A stretch of DNA of 64,000 nucleotides, from contig NZ_CP132194.1 of the NCBI RefSeq assembly GCF_030718935.1, positions 1,116,001 to 1,180,000 on the forward strand, written 5' to 3'. Both the position numbers and the translations under genes were made by a program. Shown one piece after another: positions 39,324 to 47,672 of this stretch. The notes under the pieces were generated by a model. It ran no database searches. It was given only the letters and a program-made list of their open reading frames with translations, and had not been told where the DNA came from. This stretch comes from Psychrobacter sp. M13. GTDB lineage: Bacteria > Pseudomonadota > Gammaproteobacteria > Pseudomonadales > Moraxellaceae. Position 1 is the stretch's first letter. Each line of letters starts with the position of its first letter.

Positions 39324-39596
39324 ATGAATAAGTCAGAATTAGTTGATAGCATTGCAGAAAAAAGCGGTTTAAATAAGACTCAAGCTGGTGATGCTTTGAA
39401 TGCCGTTATGGAAAGCGTTGGCCAAGCTTTAGAAGCTGGTGACAGCATCTCATTAGTAGGCTTTGGTACTTTTAGCGTAAAAGACCGCAAAGCTCGTACT
39501 GGTCGTAACCCTAAGACTGGTGAAGAGTTGGCTATCCCTGCCAGCAAAGTGCCTAGCTTTAAAGCAGGTAAGAATTTAAAAGAGCGTTTAAACTAA
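39324..39596 (+). CDS. hup: DNA-binding protein HU
   Basis: A 90-residue nucleoid protein. MNKSELVDSIAEKSGLNKTQ is the classic HU N-terminus, and GFGTFSVKDRKARTGRNPKT the beta-arm. A single HU is typical of Moraxellaceae, which would make this the sole HU. GAAGGA (39312-39317) sets the start at 39324. It is placed just before ppiD, as hupB is in E. coli. Confidence 0.97.
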   Translation: MNKSELVDSIAEKSGLNKTQAGDALNAVMESVGQALEAGDSISLVGFGTFSVKDRKARTGRNPKTGEELAIPASKVPSFKAGKNLKERLN

Positions 39597-39688
39597 GCTA
39601 CTATTGCTAATCGACGCTTTAGCCTATTTTTGAGAGTAGTGATTTGTCGAAAGTAGGTGTTAATAAGCGCATTATTTGTATTTGAATT

Positions 39689-39717
39689 AAAGCACCTTAG
39701 CAGAGGTGCTTTTTTTA
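39689..39717 (+). terminator. Terminator after hup
   Basis: A perfect 9-bp stem AAAGCACCT (39689-39697) with AGGTGCTTT (39704-39712), then T. The remaining 240 bp before ppiD show nothing further. Confidence 0.9.
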
Positions 39718-39957
39718 TGGCTAAATATTGAAGCGTGTTGTCAATTGAATCATGCGAACAATTTCTAGTGTTTTGTCGTGAATATTTTGAGTCTAGATCA
39801 AAATTCACGTATCATAGAGCGCGCTAGTAGGACGACTAGCATAGATTTTACTACCACTTTATAGCATACTGACATCTCTTATTTTACCGTTGCCTTGAAT
39901 GCAAGACTGACTACTGCAATGGTTCTCACTATCATAGGTTAAAAAGCAGAATAAATT

Positions 39958-41832
39958 ATGGATAAACTGCGGGATTTTTTGAAGAGCTGGCCTGGTCGCA
40001 TTTTATTGATCCTATGCCTATCACCCCTTGCACTGCTAGGGGTAGAAAGCTATTTTGGTGGTTCAGTTGACCCTAATCAAATCGCGCAAGTAGGCGAGGC
40101 AAGTGTAGGGTTATCAGAGTACCAAAATGCAGTAAACTCTCGACGTTCTGAGATTCTAGAACAGCTTGATGATGCCAGTTTGCTCAATGAAGATGTGTTG
40201 CATCAACAGGTGCTCAAGGGGCTTGTTGATCGTACTTTGTTGGAGCAGCAAGCGGGCAAGCTTGGGATGACTGTATCTGATGACACTATCAATCGTCTAT
40301 TGCGCCAAGAGCAAGTATTTTTGGATGCTAATGGTGAGTTCTCTAATGATCAGTTCTCAAACTTCTTACGTCAACGTGGCATGAACAAAGAGCAGCTGTT
40401 TGCAGAGTTTCGCAATCAGTTAAGCTTAGATCAGCTTAATGCGAGTATCGTAGGGACGGCTATTTATCCTATGCAAGCGGTCAGTCAACTCATTGGTTTG
40501 CAGCTAGAGGCGCGCAATCTGTGGGTGCATCGCTTTAATTGGCAAGATTACCAAGCTAAAGTAAAGCTGACCCAAGCAGATATCAAAAGCTACTACGATG
40601 CTAATAAAGGGGATTTAAAAAGTGCCGCTATGGTCGATTTGGCCTATATACAGCTAGATCCAGCGACCATCAAAATTGATGAGGTTACCGAAGAGGAAAT
40701 CGAGCAGCAGTACGAAGCCTACAAACAAAGCTCAGCGGTTGTTGATGAACGTGAGATCAGTCAGATTCTGGTGACGGGTGATAAGAGCAAAGCTCGCGCG
40801 GATCAGATAAAGATGCGTTTGGATAAAGGGGAGGCTTTTGCAGCGGTCGCTAAAAAAGACTCTGATGATCCCTCAGGAGCTGACGGCGGCGCTATTGGTC
40901 GCTTTAATCCTGCGGTATTCGGGAATGATGCTGACGCAGTTACTAATGCATTACAAGGTTTGAGCGTTGGTGATATCAGCGCGCCTATCAAGACCAGCTT
41001 TGGCTATCAGATATTTACAGTCACTCAAGATAATGGTACGCAAGTGCCAACTATTGAGAGCATGCGCTCTGAGCTTAGTGCTAAAGCTAAAGAGTACAAG
41101 CGCCAGACTGTGTACGCGGATAAAGTCACCGCGATCAATGATATGGCGGCTGACGGATTAAGTATCGCAGATATTGCGCAGCAAGAGGCTGTAGCGCTAA
41201 AGCGTATCAAAGACTATCGTAAAAATAACAACACCTCAGTATTATCGCAGCCAGTAGTCATCAAACAAGCTTTTGATGAATTTACTATCCAAGATCAGGC
41301 TGTTACTTCTGGTATAGGGGTTGGTACAGGGACCATATGGGCGCAGCCAAGTAACTATCGCCCTACTCAAACCTTGAGCTTAAAGGCAGCAATGCCGCAG
41401 ATTACGCAGACTTTATTAAAACAAAAAGCCAGTGCCTTAGCACTTAAAGATGCTCAAAGTATTGCTGCTGGTATCAAGTCGGCCAGTGATATTAACAAAC
41501 AAGCGGTAAACTTTCAGTCTCTGGGTCAGACCAATCGTCAAACGACGCTATTGAGTGAAAAAGAACGTAGTTTGGCATTTAGTCAACAAGCACCTGCTAA
41601 TGGCGTGGTGGCTTTGACTAGTGTTACAGAAACAGGCGCTACAGTAATTGTTGGTGATCGTATTGAAACCGAGCAACAAGCGCAGCTCTCTGAAGTAGAG
41701 CAAGCGCAAACGGCTCGAATCATTCGCGATAATTTAGGTCAAGATCAACTACAAGATTATCTAGACTATCTACGCTTAGTCTATAAAGTTGAGGTCAATG
41801 AGTCGAATATGGCGGGTGCACAAGGCCGTTAA
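39958..41832 (+). CDS. ppiD: Periplasmic folding chaperone PpiD (SurA-N/parvulin)
   Basis: A 624-residue inner-membrane-anchored chaperone next to the Sec translocon. One N-terminal membrane segment (ILLILCLSPLALLGV), a SurA_N-like region (VLKGLVDRTLLEQQAGKLGM), a parvulin domain at about 260-360 (REISQILVTGD, SDDPSGADGGAIGRF, SFGYQIFTV) and a helical C-terminus. The hup-ppiD order is conserved. Confidence 0.93.
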   Translation: MDKLRDFLKSWPGRILLILCLSPLALLGVESYFGGSVDPNQIAQVGEASVGLSEYQNAVNSRRSEILEQLDDASLLNEDVLHQQVLKGLVDRTLLEQQAGKLGMTVSDDTINRLLRQEQVFLDANGEFSNDQFSNFLRQRGMNKEQLFAEFRNQLSLDQLNASIVGTAIYPMQAVSQLIGLQLEARNLWVHRFNWQDYQAKVKLTQADIKSYYDANKGDLKSAAMVDLAYIQLDPATIKIDEVTEEEIEQQYEAYKQSSAVVDEREISQILVTGDKSKARADQIKMRLDKGEAFAAVAKKDSDDPSGADGGAIGRFNPAVFGNDADAVTNALQGLSVGDISAPIKTSFGYQIFTVTQDNGTQVPTIESMRSELSAKAKEYKRQTVYADKVTAINDMAADGLSIADIAQQEAVALKRIKDYRKNNNTSVLSQPVVIKQAFDEFTIQDQAVTSGIGVGTGTIWAQPSNYRPTQTLSLKAAMPQITQTLLKQKASALALKDAQSIAAGIKSASDINKQAVNFQSLGQTNRQTTLLSEKERSLAFSQQAPANGVVALTSVTETGATVIVGDRIETEQQAQLSEVEQAQTARIIRDNLGQDQLQDYLDYLRLVYKVEVNESNMAGAQGR

Positions 41833-41878
41833 TTAGTTAAGCTTAGCTAGGCTAAGTCTTTGAGGTTCAGTCTATAGC

Positions 41879-41911
41879 AAAAAGCCACTACTTTATCGTA
41901 GTGGCTTTTTT
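41879..41911. terminator. Bidirectional terminator between ppiD and purH
   Basis: A perfect 13-bp stem (41879-41891 with 41898-41910), six-base loop TTTATC, flanked by A and T runs. Confidence 0.9.
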
Positions 41912-41945
41912 AACTTTAGAATATAGGTTTTACTAACAGAGTTGT

Positions 41946-42015
41946 CTTAAATCTATGTTTTTAGATCTATGCTCCCAAATTTTTATTCTTAAGTCTATGT
42001 TCTTAAGTCTATATT
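41946..42015. repeat. 5 x 14-bp tandem array abutting the purH stop codon
   Basis: Units start at 41946, 41960, 41974, 41988 and 42002 with exact 14-bp period; the clearest is CTTAAGTCTATGTT. The third unit has diverged. The array reaches the purH stop codon. Its unit is nearly the same as that of the array at the obgE stop (6244-6303). Confidence 0.8.
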
Positions 42016-43588
42016 AATGACGGAAATGACGCATACCTGTAAACACCATAGCGATACCATGCTCATCAGCGGCCGCGATAGTCTCCTCATCACGCATAGA
42101 GCCGCCTGGTTGGATAATGGCAGTTATACCTACCTCAGCGGCGTTATCGATACCATCACGGAATGGGAAAAAGGCATCAGAGGCCATTACTGCACCTGTT
42201 GTCGCAAGACCTGCGTGCTCAGCTTTTATAGCTGCGATACGTGCTGAATTGACGCGGCTCATCTGGCCTGCACCAATACCGATAGTACGCTGGTTTTTGC
42301 CATAGACAATAGCATTGGACTTGACGTATTTAGCCACATTCCAGCTAAATAATAAGTCAGCAATTTGCGCCTCTGTAGGTTGAACATCCGTGACTATTTT
42401 GAGCTCATTGACCCCAACTCGACCCAAATCTTGCTCTTGAACTAAAAGACCGCCAGTGACACGCTTATAATCAAGCTGAGTATTACGTTGTTCAGGTTTT
42501 GGTAAGGTGCCTGATACTAAGACTCGCACGTTTTTCTTACTAGCCGTTATTTGTAATACGCCCTCTTCAATGCTTGGCGCAATAATAACTTCTACAAATT
42601 GGCTATCAACAATGGCTTTTGCAGTCGCTACTGTCAGTGGTGTGTTGAAAGCGATAATACCGCCAAAAGAAGACTCAGGATCAGTGCTAAAAGCCGTGCG
42701 ATAGGCAGCTACTTGGTCATGATCTATAGCGACACCACAAGGATTGGCATGTTTGACAATCACACAAGCGGGCGCACTAAAAGTTTTAACGCATTCCAAA
42801 GCCGCATCGGTATCAGCAATATTATTATAAGATAACGCTTTGCCTTGTAGCTGCTGAGCAGTTGCGATCGAGGCTTGGCTATCGGCTTGGCTATCGATAT
42901 AAAAAGCTGCTTGCTGATGAGGGTTCTCACCATAACGCAAATCTTGAGCTTTATTGAGCTGAACGTTAAAGGTGCGCGCAAAAGTCTCTGGCTCTTGAGT
43001 ATCATTGACCCGGCTACCTAAAAAGTTGGCAATCATACCATCGTACTGAGCCGTATGCTCAAAGGCTTTTACAGCCAAATCATAGCGTAGAGCAGGGGTA
43101 AGCTGAATGCCACCATCCAATGCTGTTATAACTCGATTATAATCTTTAGGGTCGGTTACGATGCCTACGTGAGCATGGTTCTTCGCTGCTGCGCGCACCA
43201 TAGTTGGGCCACCAATATCGATGTTTTCAATAGCGTCATTCATAGTGACATCAGCGCGAGCGATCGTTTGCGCAAACGGGTATAAGTTGACGACGACTAA
43301 GTCAATACGTTCAATGTTATGGGCGCTCATGACGTCATCATCCATGCCACGACGAGCTAAAATACCACCATGAATCTTTGGGTGTAAAGTCTTGACACGA
43401 CCATCCATCATCTCAGGGAAACCAGTATAATCTGATACCTCTGTGACCGCGACATCGTGCTCTTTTAGCAGCCGATAAGTACCACCAGTTGATAAAAGCT
43501 GAAAACCTGATTGGATTAGCGCTTGTGCGAATTCAACGATACCAGACTTGTTAGACACTGAGAGTAGAGCAAGTGGGGTTGTACTCAT
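42014..43588 (-). CDS. purH: Bifunctional AICAR transformylase/IMP cyclohydrolase
   Basis: The last two steps of IMP synthesis. The N-terminal MGS-like cyclohydrolase domain ([36 protein letters not shown]) is followed by the AICARFT domain ([43 protein letters not shown]). 524 residues from ATG 43588, close to E. coli PurH at 529. The frame is open 10 codons further upstream, but the family begins near [10 protein letters not shown]. Confidence 0.97.
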   Translation of the reverse strand: MSTTPLALLSVSNKSGIVEFAQALIQSGFQLLSTGGTYRLLKEHDVAVTEVSDYTGFPEMMDGRVKTLHPKIHGGILARRGMDDDVMSAHNIERIDLVVVNLYPFAQTIARADVTMNDAIENIDIGGPTMVRAAAKNHAHVGIVTDPKDYNRVITALDGGIQLTPALRYDLAVKAFEHTAQYDGMIANFLGSRVNDTQEPETFARTFNVQLNKAQDLRYGENPHQQAAFYIDSQADSQASIATAQQLQGKALSYNNIADTDAALECVKTFSAPACVIVKHANPCGVAIDHDQVAAYRTAFSTDPESSFGGIIAFNTPLTVATAKAIVDSQFVEVIIAPSIEEGVLQITASKKNVRVLVSGTLPKPEQRNTQLDYKRVTGGLLVQEQDLGRVGVNELKIVTDVQPTEAQIADLLFSWNVAKYVKSNAIVYGKNQRTIGIGAGQMSRVNSARIAAIKAEHAGLATTGAVMASDAFFPFRDGIDNAAEVGITAIIQPGGSMRDEETIAAADEHGIAMVFTGMRHFRH

Positions 43589-43766
43589 AAGAAAATTTCC
43601 GTAAAAAAAGCCTGACAAAAGTGTCTGGCGAGGGATGGTTAGCAGCTATCAGTAAGTCATAGCGATGCTGAGCATCATAATAAAACATTTGAGCGCTTTA
43701 TACAAAACAGGGTTAGCATTGAGGCTTATTTGATTGATGAGAAAGTCTTATCAACTATTTATGTCA

Positions 43767-44045
43767 CTACATCAAATCATAAGTTTTTAGTTTTTTGCGT
43801 AATGTACCCCGATTTAGTCCCAAAACTTGGGCGCATTTGGTTTGATTGCCACGGGTCTGTTCGAGTACTACCGTCAATAATGGTAGCTCTACTTGCGCTA
43901 AAATGAGCTCATAAAGTTCGGTCGGCATCTCATCACCTAAAGCGAAAAAATACTCACGTACCGCACGCTCTACATGAACATGAAGAGGCTCAGTAGGATT
44001 AAAAATATCAGCACCCTCATCTGAGGAAGGGATGTGAGATGTCAT
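43767..44045 (-). CDS. fis: Nucleoid protein Fis
   Basis: 92 residues with the C-terminal helix-turn-helix GNQTKCAQVLGLNRGTLRKK and the preceding LPLLTVVLEQTRGN helix. Fis bends DNA and adjusts stable-RNA transcription. It follows the zinc-ribbon gene by 59 bp and precedes purH, an order seen in other Moraxellaceae and Pseudomonas. The N-terminus (HIPSSDEGADIFNP) is poorly conserved. Confidence 0.93.
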   Translation of the reverse strand: MTSHIPSSDEGADIFNPTEPLHVHVERAVREYFFALGDEMPTELYELILAQVELPLLTVVLEQTRGNQTKCAQVLGLNRGTLRKKLKTYDLM

Positions 44046-44104
44046 AAGCTAATATCCTAAAACCTTAAAGAGTAAATGTAAAGCTGACAGTAAATACATG
44101 GCCT

Positions 44105-45493
44105 CTAATAAATAGGCTCTATGGTAAAGCTATTAATTTTCTGGGCAGATAAAGGGATTGTAAACATGATACCTAAGCTTTGTTCACCACCAAGCTGACT
44201 TTGGTTACTGAGTAGATAGTCCCCTGGCGTAGCGATAAACGCGCCAAGCAAACCCGCTTCGCTATAAACACTTACCTTCAAGTTAGGCAGCAGTTGCGCC
44301 TGCGCGCTGCTATTGACTAATTCAGCCTGTAAGTCACTAAAATCAGCATAGGTATTGACTCTACTGCGTCTGATAGACAGCTGAGTGGTATTGAGAGCCG
44401 ATAAATCAGCATTAGGCAACCCACAAACAACGACTGAACAGATCGCCTGTAAGCGCTTGGCATGTACTGGGTTTTTTATCAGAGTGTTTAGATTGAAGAT
44501 AATATACTGTGCTATTAACAGTAGTATTAGTACCGCGCAACCCGCTATCCATAGTAGGGTAGCAACAGGTGTTGAGGCGGATCTTGAGGCAGGTGCAACC
44601 GTCGGTTGAACGCGATCTAGCATGGGATTGCTATACTGCTGATTTAGAGACGGTTTGTAGTCCAAAATGGTGTTTTTATTGGTTAGTAGATGCGTTAGAT
44701 GGGTGACAGAAGGTGACCTATCAGATAAAGACTGCTCCTTTTTAACCAGCTTATTAGTGCTGATTTTTTCATCACTTTTTTGTTGAGCACGGTTATCCGT
44801 TGAGCTTTGTTGGTCAATACGCTTATCATTGGTAGGGTGGCTAACTACCGCGGATCTAGCTGGGGATTTGTCTTTATTGATAACTGCTGAATGTTGTGCA
44901 GGCTTCGCCTTTATCGAGGCGCTAGTAGTAGGTGCTTTTGCGTCAATTGCCGCTGCTGCTGCGACACTATTCGATGAGGTTTTATTAACTTTATCTATTA
45001 ATTGCTGTTTGCTATTTGCATGCAAATCATCGTTGTGCGTTGTTTTATTTATTGGGTTCTGCCAAGCATTAAAGCTATCAAGTGCTGCAGCCTCTAAATC
45101 ATGCTCGCCTGAGCGCTGAGTATCTTTAATGTTAGGGCTTTTAACACCCTTTTTATCTGACTTGTTTTTATTTGTCTTTGTGGTGGCTTTAACAGCATCG
45201 GTATTAAGGCCAGTGTCACTGGCAACTCTATATATCACTGAGGCAAAATTATAGCTACCGCGTCCTGCTATATTTTCAATACCATTTTGATTAAAAATGC
45301 CTTTGTTGTTTTCAAAATCATTTTCGAGCATCGCAGGCTGATCATCAGCAGAAACAACGAGATGATCATTGACCAAAAAAACTTGTTGGCATTGACCACA
45401 ACGGCCTTTGACGTCTGCTTGGTCTAATTGTTCTTCTAGAACGTCAAAGAGGCTATAGCATTGAGGACAGCGCGTTTGAATAGACAGGGTCAT
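44105..45493 (-). CDS. Zinc-ribbon and DUF3426 membrane protein
   Basis: 462 residues. The N-terminal MJ0042-type zinc ribbon has two CxxC pairs (TRCPQCYSLF and GRCGQCQQVFLV). A long disordered Ser/Lys/Asp-rich linker spans about residues 55-300. One membrane helix (TLLWIAGCAVLILLLIAQYI) is followed by a periplasmic DUF3426 domain with ICSVVVCGLP. Function unknown. The prmA-DUF3426-fis order is widespread in gammaproteobacteria. The linker is unusually long. Confidence 0.85.
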   Translation of the reverse strand: MTLSIQTRCPQCYSLFDVLEEQLDQADVKGRCGQCQQVFLVNDHLVVSADDQPAMLENDFENNKGIFNQNGIENIAGRGSYNFASVIYRVASDTGLNTDAVKATTKTNKNKSDKKGVKSPNIKDTQRSGEHDLEAAALDSFNAWQNPINKTTHNDDLHANSKQQLIDKVNKTSSNSVAAAAAIDAKAPTTSASIKAKPAQHSAVINKDKSPARSAVVSHPTNDKRIDQQSSTDNRAQQKSDEKISTNKLVKKEQSLSDRSPSVTHLTHLLTNKNTILDYKPSLNQQYSNPMLDRVQPTVAPASRSASTPVATLLWIAGCAVLILLLIAQYIIFNLNTLIKNPVHAKRLQAICSVVVCGLPNADLSALNTTQLSIRRSRVNTYADFSDLQAELVNSSAQAQLLPNLKVSVYSEAGLLGAFIATPGDYLLSNQSQLGGEQSLGIMFTIPLSAQKINSFTIEPIY

Positions 45494-45666
45494 ATTATTG
45501 AATCCAAAAAATGCGGCAACGACACCGCTTATCTACTGCTAGTATTTGAAATATTTATATAGAAGACTGTCTTTAATACCATAGATTTAAAAAAGCTAAG
45601 TAGACACGCTTGATACCAATAAGCTTTAACTCACGATCCCATCGTAACAGATGTAATCAATTGTTG

Positions 45667-46608
45667 CTAGTCTGTAAATTTACCTGATAGTCGTTGCCAA
45701 TGCTGATCTTCTTGCGCTGTAAAAGCGTGTTTAGGATCGAGAGAGAAGTAGGGGCTATAAGCGGCACTGACTTGCTCAGTTTGTGATTCAATTAATCCAG
45801 CTAATACAATACGACTATTAGATGCCATCAGAGTGGCAAAGTAAGGTGCTAACGATATTAAGGGCTTCGCTAAAATATTAGCCACCATAACATCAACAGG
45901 AGCAATAGATTGACTGCGACAAAAATCACGAAAGTCATCAGGTAAAAAAGCTTGCAGTTGACTCTCAACTTTGTTGCGTACTGCATTTTGATTAGTAGCT
46001 AGTACGGCTTGTGGATCGATATCTACCGCGTAGACTTGCTTTGCACCCAGCAGCAAGGCGCCAATGCCTAAAATACCTGAGCCACAGCCATAGTCGATGA
46101 CTATCTTATCCTTTAGGTCTTGCTCAGTGAGCCAATCAAGACATAGCCGAGTGGTCGCATGATAGCCTGTACCAAAGGCTAGGCCTGGATCCATAATGAT
46201 ATTAATAGCCTCAGGTTTGGGCGGCTTAATCCAGTTAGGCACTATCCATAAGTTATTAGCACATTCAATAGGATGATAATGACTCATCCATTCGCGCTCC
46301 CAGTCCTTGTCTTCAACAGCGCTTAACCACAGACGACTGGCATTAACCTCAGCACCAATTTCATGACTTAACTGCTCGATAGCTTGCCGACTACTATTGT
46401 CAGCACTGCTATTTTCAATACTGACATCAAACAAACCTGTAAGTATGACTTCATCCCACAATGGCGACTCACCTGGAAGCGGCTCAAATAAAGGCTGATC
46501 TCCAGCATCATCTAAGGCGATAGATAGAGCGCCTGCCTCTAACAATAATGCTTCTGCAAGATCGACGTTTGCTTTTTCGCATTGTAAGTGCAATTGTTGC
46601 CATGCCAT
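45667..46608 (-). CDS. prmA: Ribosomal protein L11 methyltransferase
   Basis: A 313-residue SAM-dependent enzyme that trimethylates L11. The N-terminal substrate-recognition domain is followed by the Rossmann fold with IMDPGLAFGTGYHATTRLCL and VIDYGCGSGILGIGALLLGA; VMVANILAKPLISLAP is the NI/LA motif. A normal length. It is first in the prmA-DUF3426-fis-purH run on the minus strand. Confidence 0.96.
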   Translation of the reverse strand: MAWQQLHLQCEKANVDLAEALLLEAGALSIALDDAGDQPLFEPLPGESPLWDEVILTGLFDVSIENSSADNSSRQAIEQLSHEIGAEVNASRLWLSAVEDKDWEREWMSHYHPIECANNLWIVPNWIKPPKPEAINIIMDPGLAFGTGYHATTRLCLDWLTEQDLKDKIVIDYGCGSGILGIGALLLGAKQVYAVDIDPQAVLATNQNAVRNKVESQLQAFLPDDFRDFCRSQSIAPVDVMVANILAKPLISLAPYFATLMASNSRIVLAGLIESQTEQVSAAYSPYFSLDPKHAFTAQEDQHWQRLSGKFTD

Positions 46609-46710
46609 AAAATTACCTTATTTTAAATTTAAAGACTCATAGGAGCGTTTGTTAAAAAGAGCACTGTCTTATTATATTGTCTTATTACATTGTTTTAGCA
46701 AATATACAGG

Positions 46711-47610
46711 CTAGCGTAGCGCTTGTTTAGCCTCGTTGATGACTCGAGTACTGTTTTGGGCTTGCCCTGACTGCAATATGATTTGCCATAGTGCGCGCCG
46801 ACGACTGCTATCTTCTGATACCACAAGACCACGCCTTGCCATAGCTTCAGCCTTACGCGGTTGGTTCTTTTTCAGTGCCACTTGTGCCAAATAAAAATAA
46901 ACCGCTGATGACTTAGGTGCCATGCGCTGAGCACGGGTAAAGCTGTTCTCCGCAGCGGTTAGTTGCCCTGATTTTAGCTGGTTTATACCTACGTTCATCA
47001 GGTTACGAAAGGCAGGTAAGCTACTGTTATCTGAGGTGCTTTGACGGGTCTGCTGCTGAGAGTTTTGTCGAGCGCGCTCAAGCATCTCGCTATGCGATGG
47101 CATTGCAGGCATGGATGAGTTACTTGGGCGTTCAGTGATAGCATTATTGGAGCTGGGCTGACTGTACTTTGGATCATAAGGCTCAACTATCGGTTCAGCG
47201 GCTTGCTCAACTTTTTGTTGATATACGGTAGACTCATAGGCAGATTCTGCAGTGCTGATATCGGTGTTGTATTGAACAGTATCTTGACTGGACGGTATAT
47301 AAGGTTCTATAGGATAGGTATTGTTCCCAATAGCACTGTTTTGCTCAAAAGTATCATCAGGATAGCTTTCTTGATATTCATCATCTACAGGATAATCATT
47401 ATCTACCGAATCTGCTTGAGGTGTAATCGCTTCATTCTGTGATTCAGCAGCTACTATGACTGTCTGTTTCGATATAGTAGTCGGCAGTGGTGTAGAGCTG
47501 ACAGGCGGAGGTGGTGTCGTTTGACAGGCACTTAGCGTAAGAGCGCCAAACAACGCTAGTATCGATAACTGCCATTTAGAGGACAGCTTGTTACTGTTAT
47601 ATTCGATCAT
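46711..47610 (-). CDS. TPR lipoprotein, LpoP-like activator of PBP1b
   Basis: 299 residues. The signal peptide ends in a lipobox (FGALTLSACQTT) predicting outer-membrane lipidation. A long Pro/Ser/Gln/acidic linker (about 35-190) is followed by TPR repeats (LKSGQLTAAENSFTRAQRMA, AVYFYLAQVALKKNQPRKAE). This architecture and the position 62 bp downstream of mrcB match LpoP, the Pseudomonas lipoprotein that activates PBP1b. The functional assignment is inference from domains and context. Confidence 0.75.
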   Translation of the reverse strand: MIEYNSNKLSSKWQLSILALFGALTLSACQTTPPPPVSSTPLPTTISKQTVIVAAESQNEAITPQADSVDNDYPVDDEYQESYPDDTFEQNSAIGNNTYPIEPYIPSSQDTVQYNTDISTAESAYESTVYQQKVEQAAEPIVEPYDPKYSQPSSNNAITERPSNSSMPAMPSHSEMLERARQNSQQQTRQSTSDNSSLPAFRNLMNVGINQLKSGQLTAAENSFTRAQRMAPKSSAVYFYLAQVALKKNQPRKAEAMARRGLVVSEDSSRRRALWQIILQSGQAQNSTRVINEAKQALR

Positions 47611-47672
47611 GCCTAAAGCCCCTGACTCTTAGTGTTATTTATGAGCGGATAAACCAAAACGTGTCGTTAATT

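Noticed and set aside
39104..39352. An 82-residue minus-strand ORF over the hup start
   Set aside because: It begins inside the hup coding region, covers the hup RBS, has no RBS of its own and resembles nothing I know.
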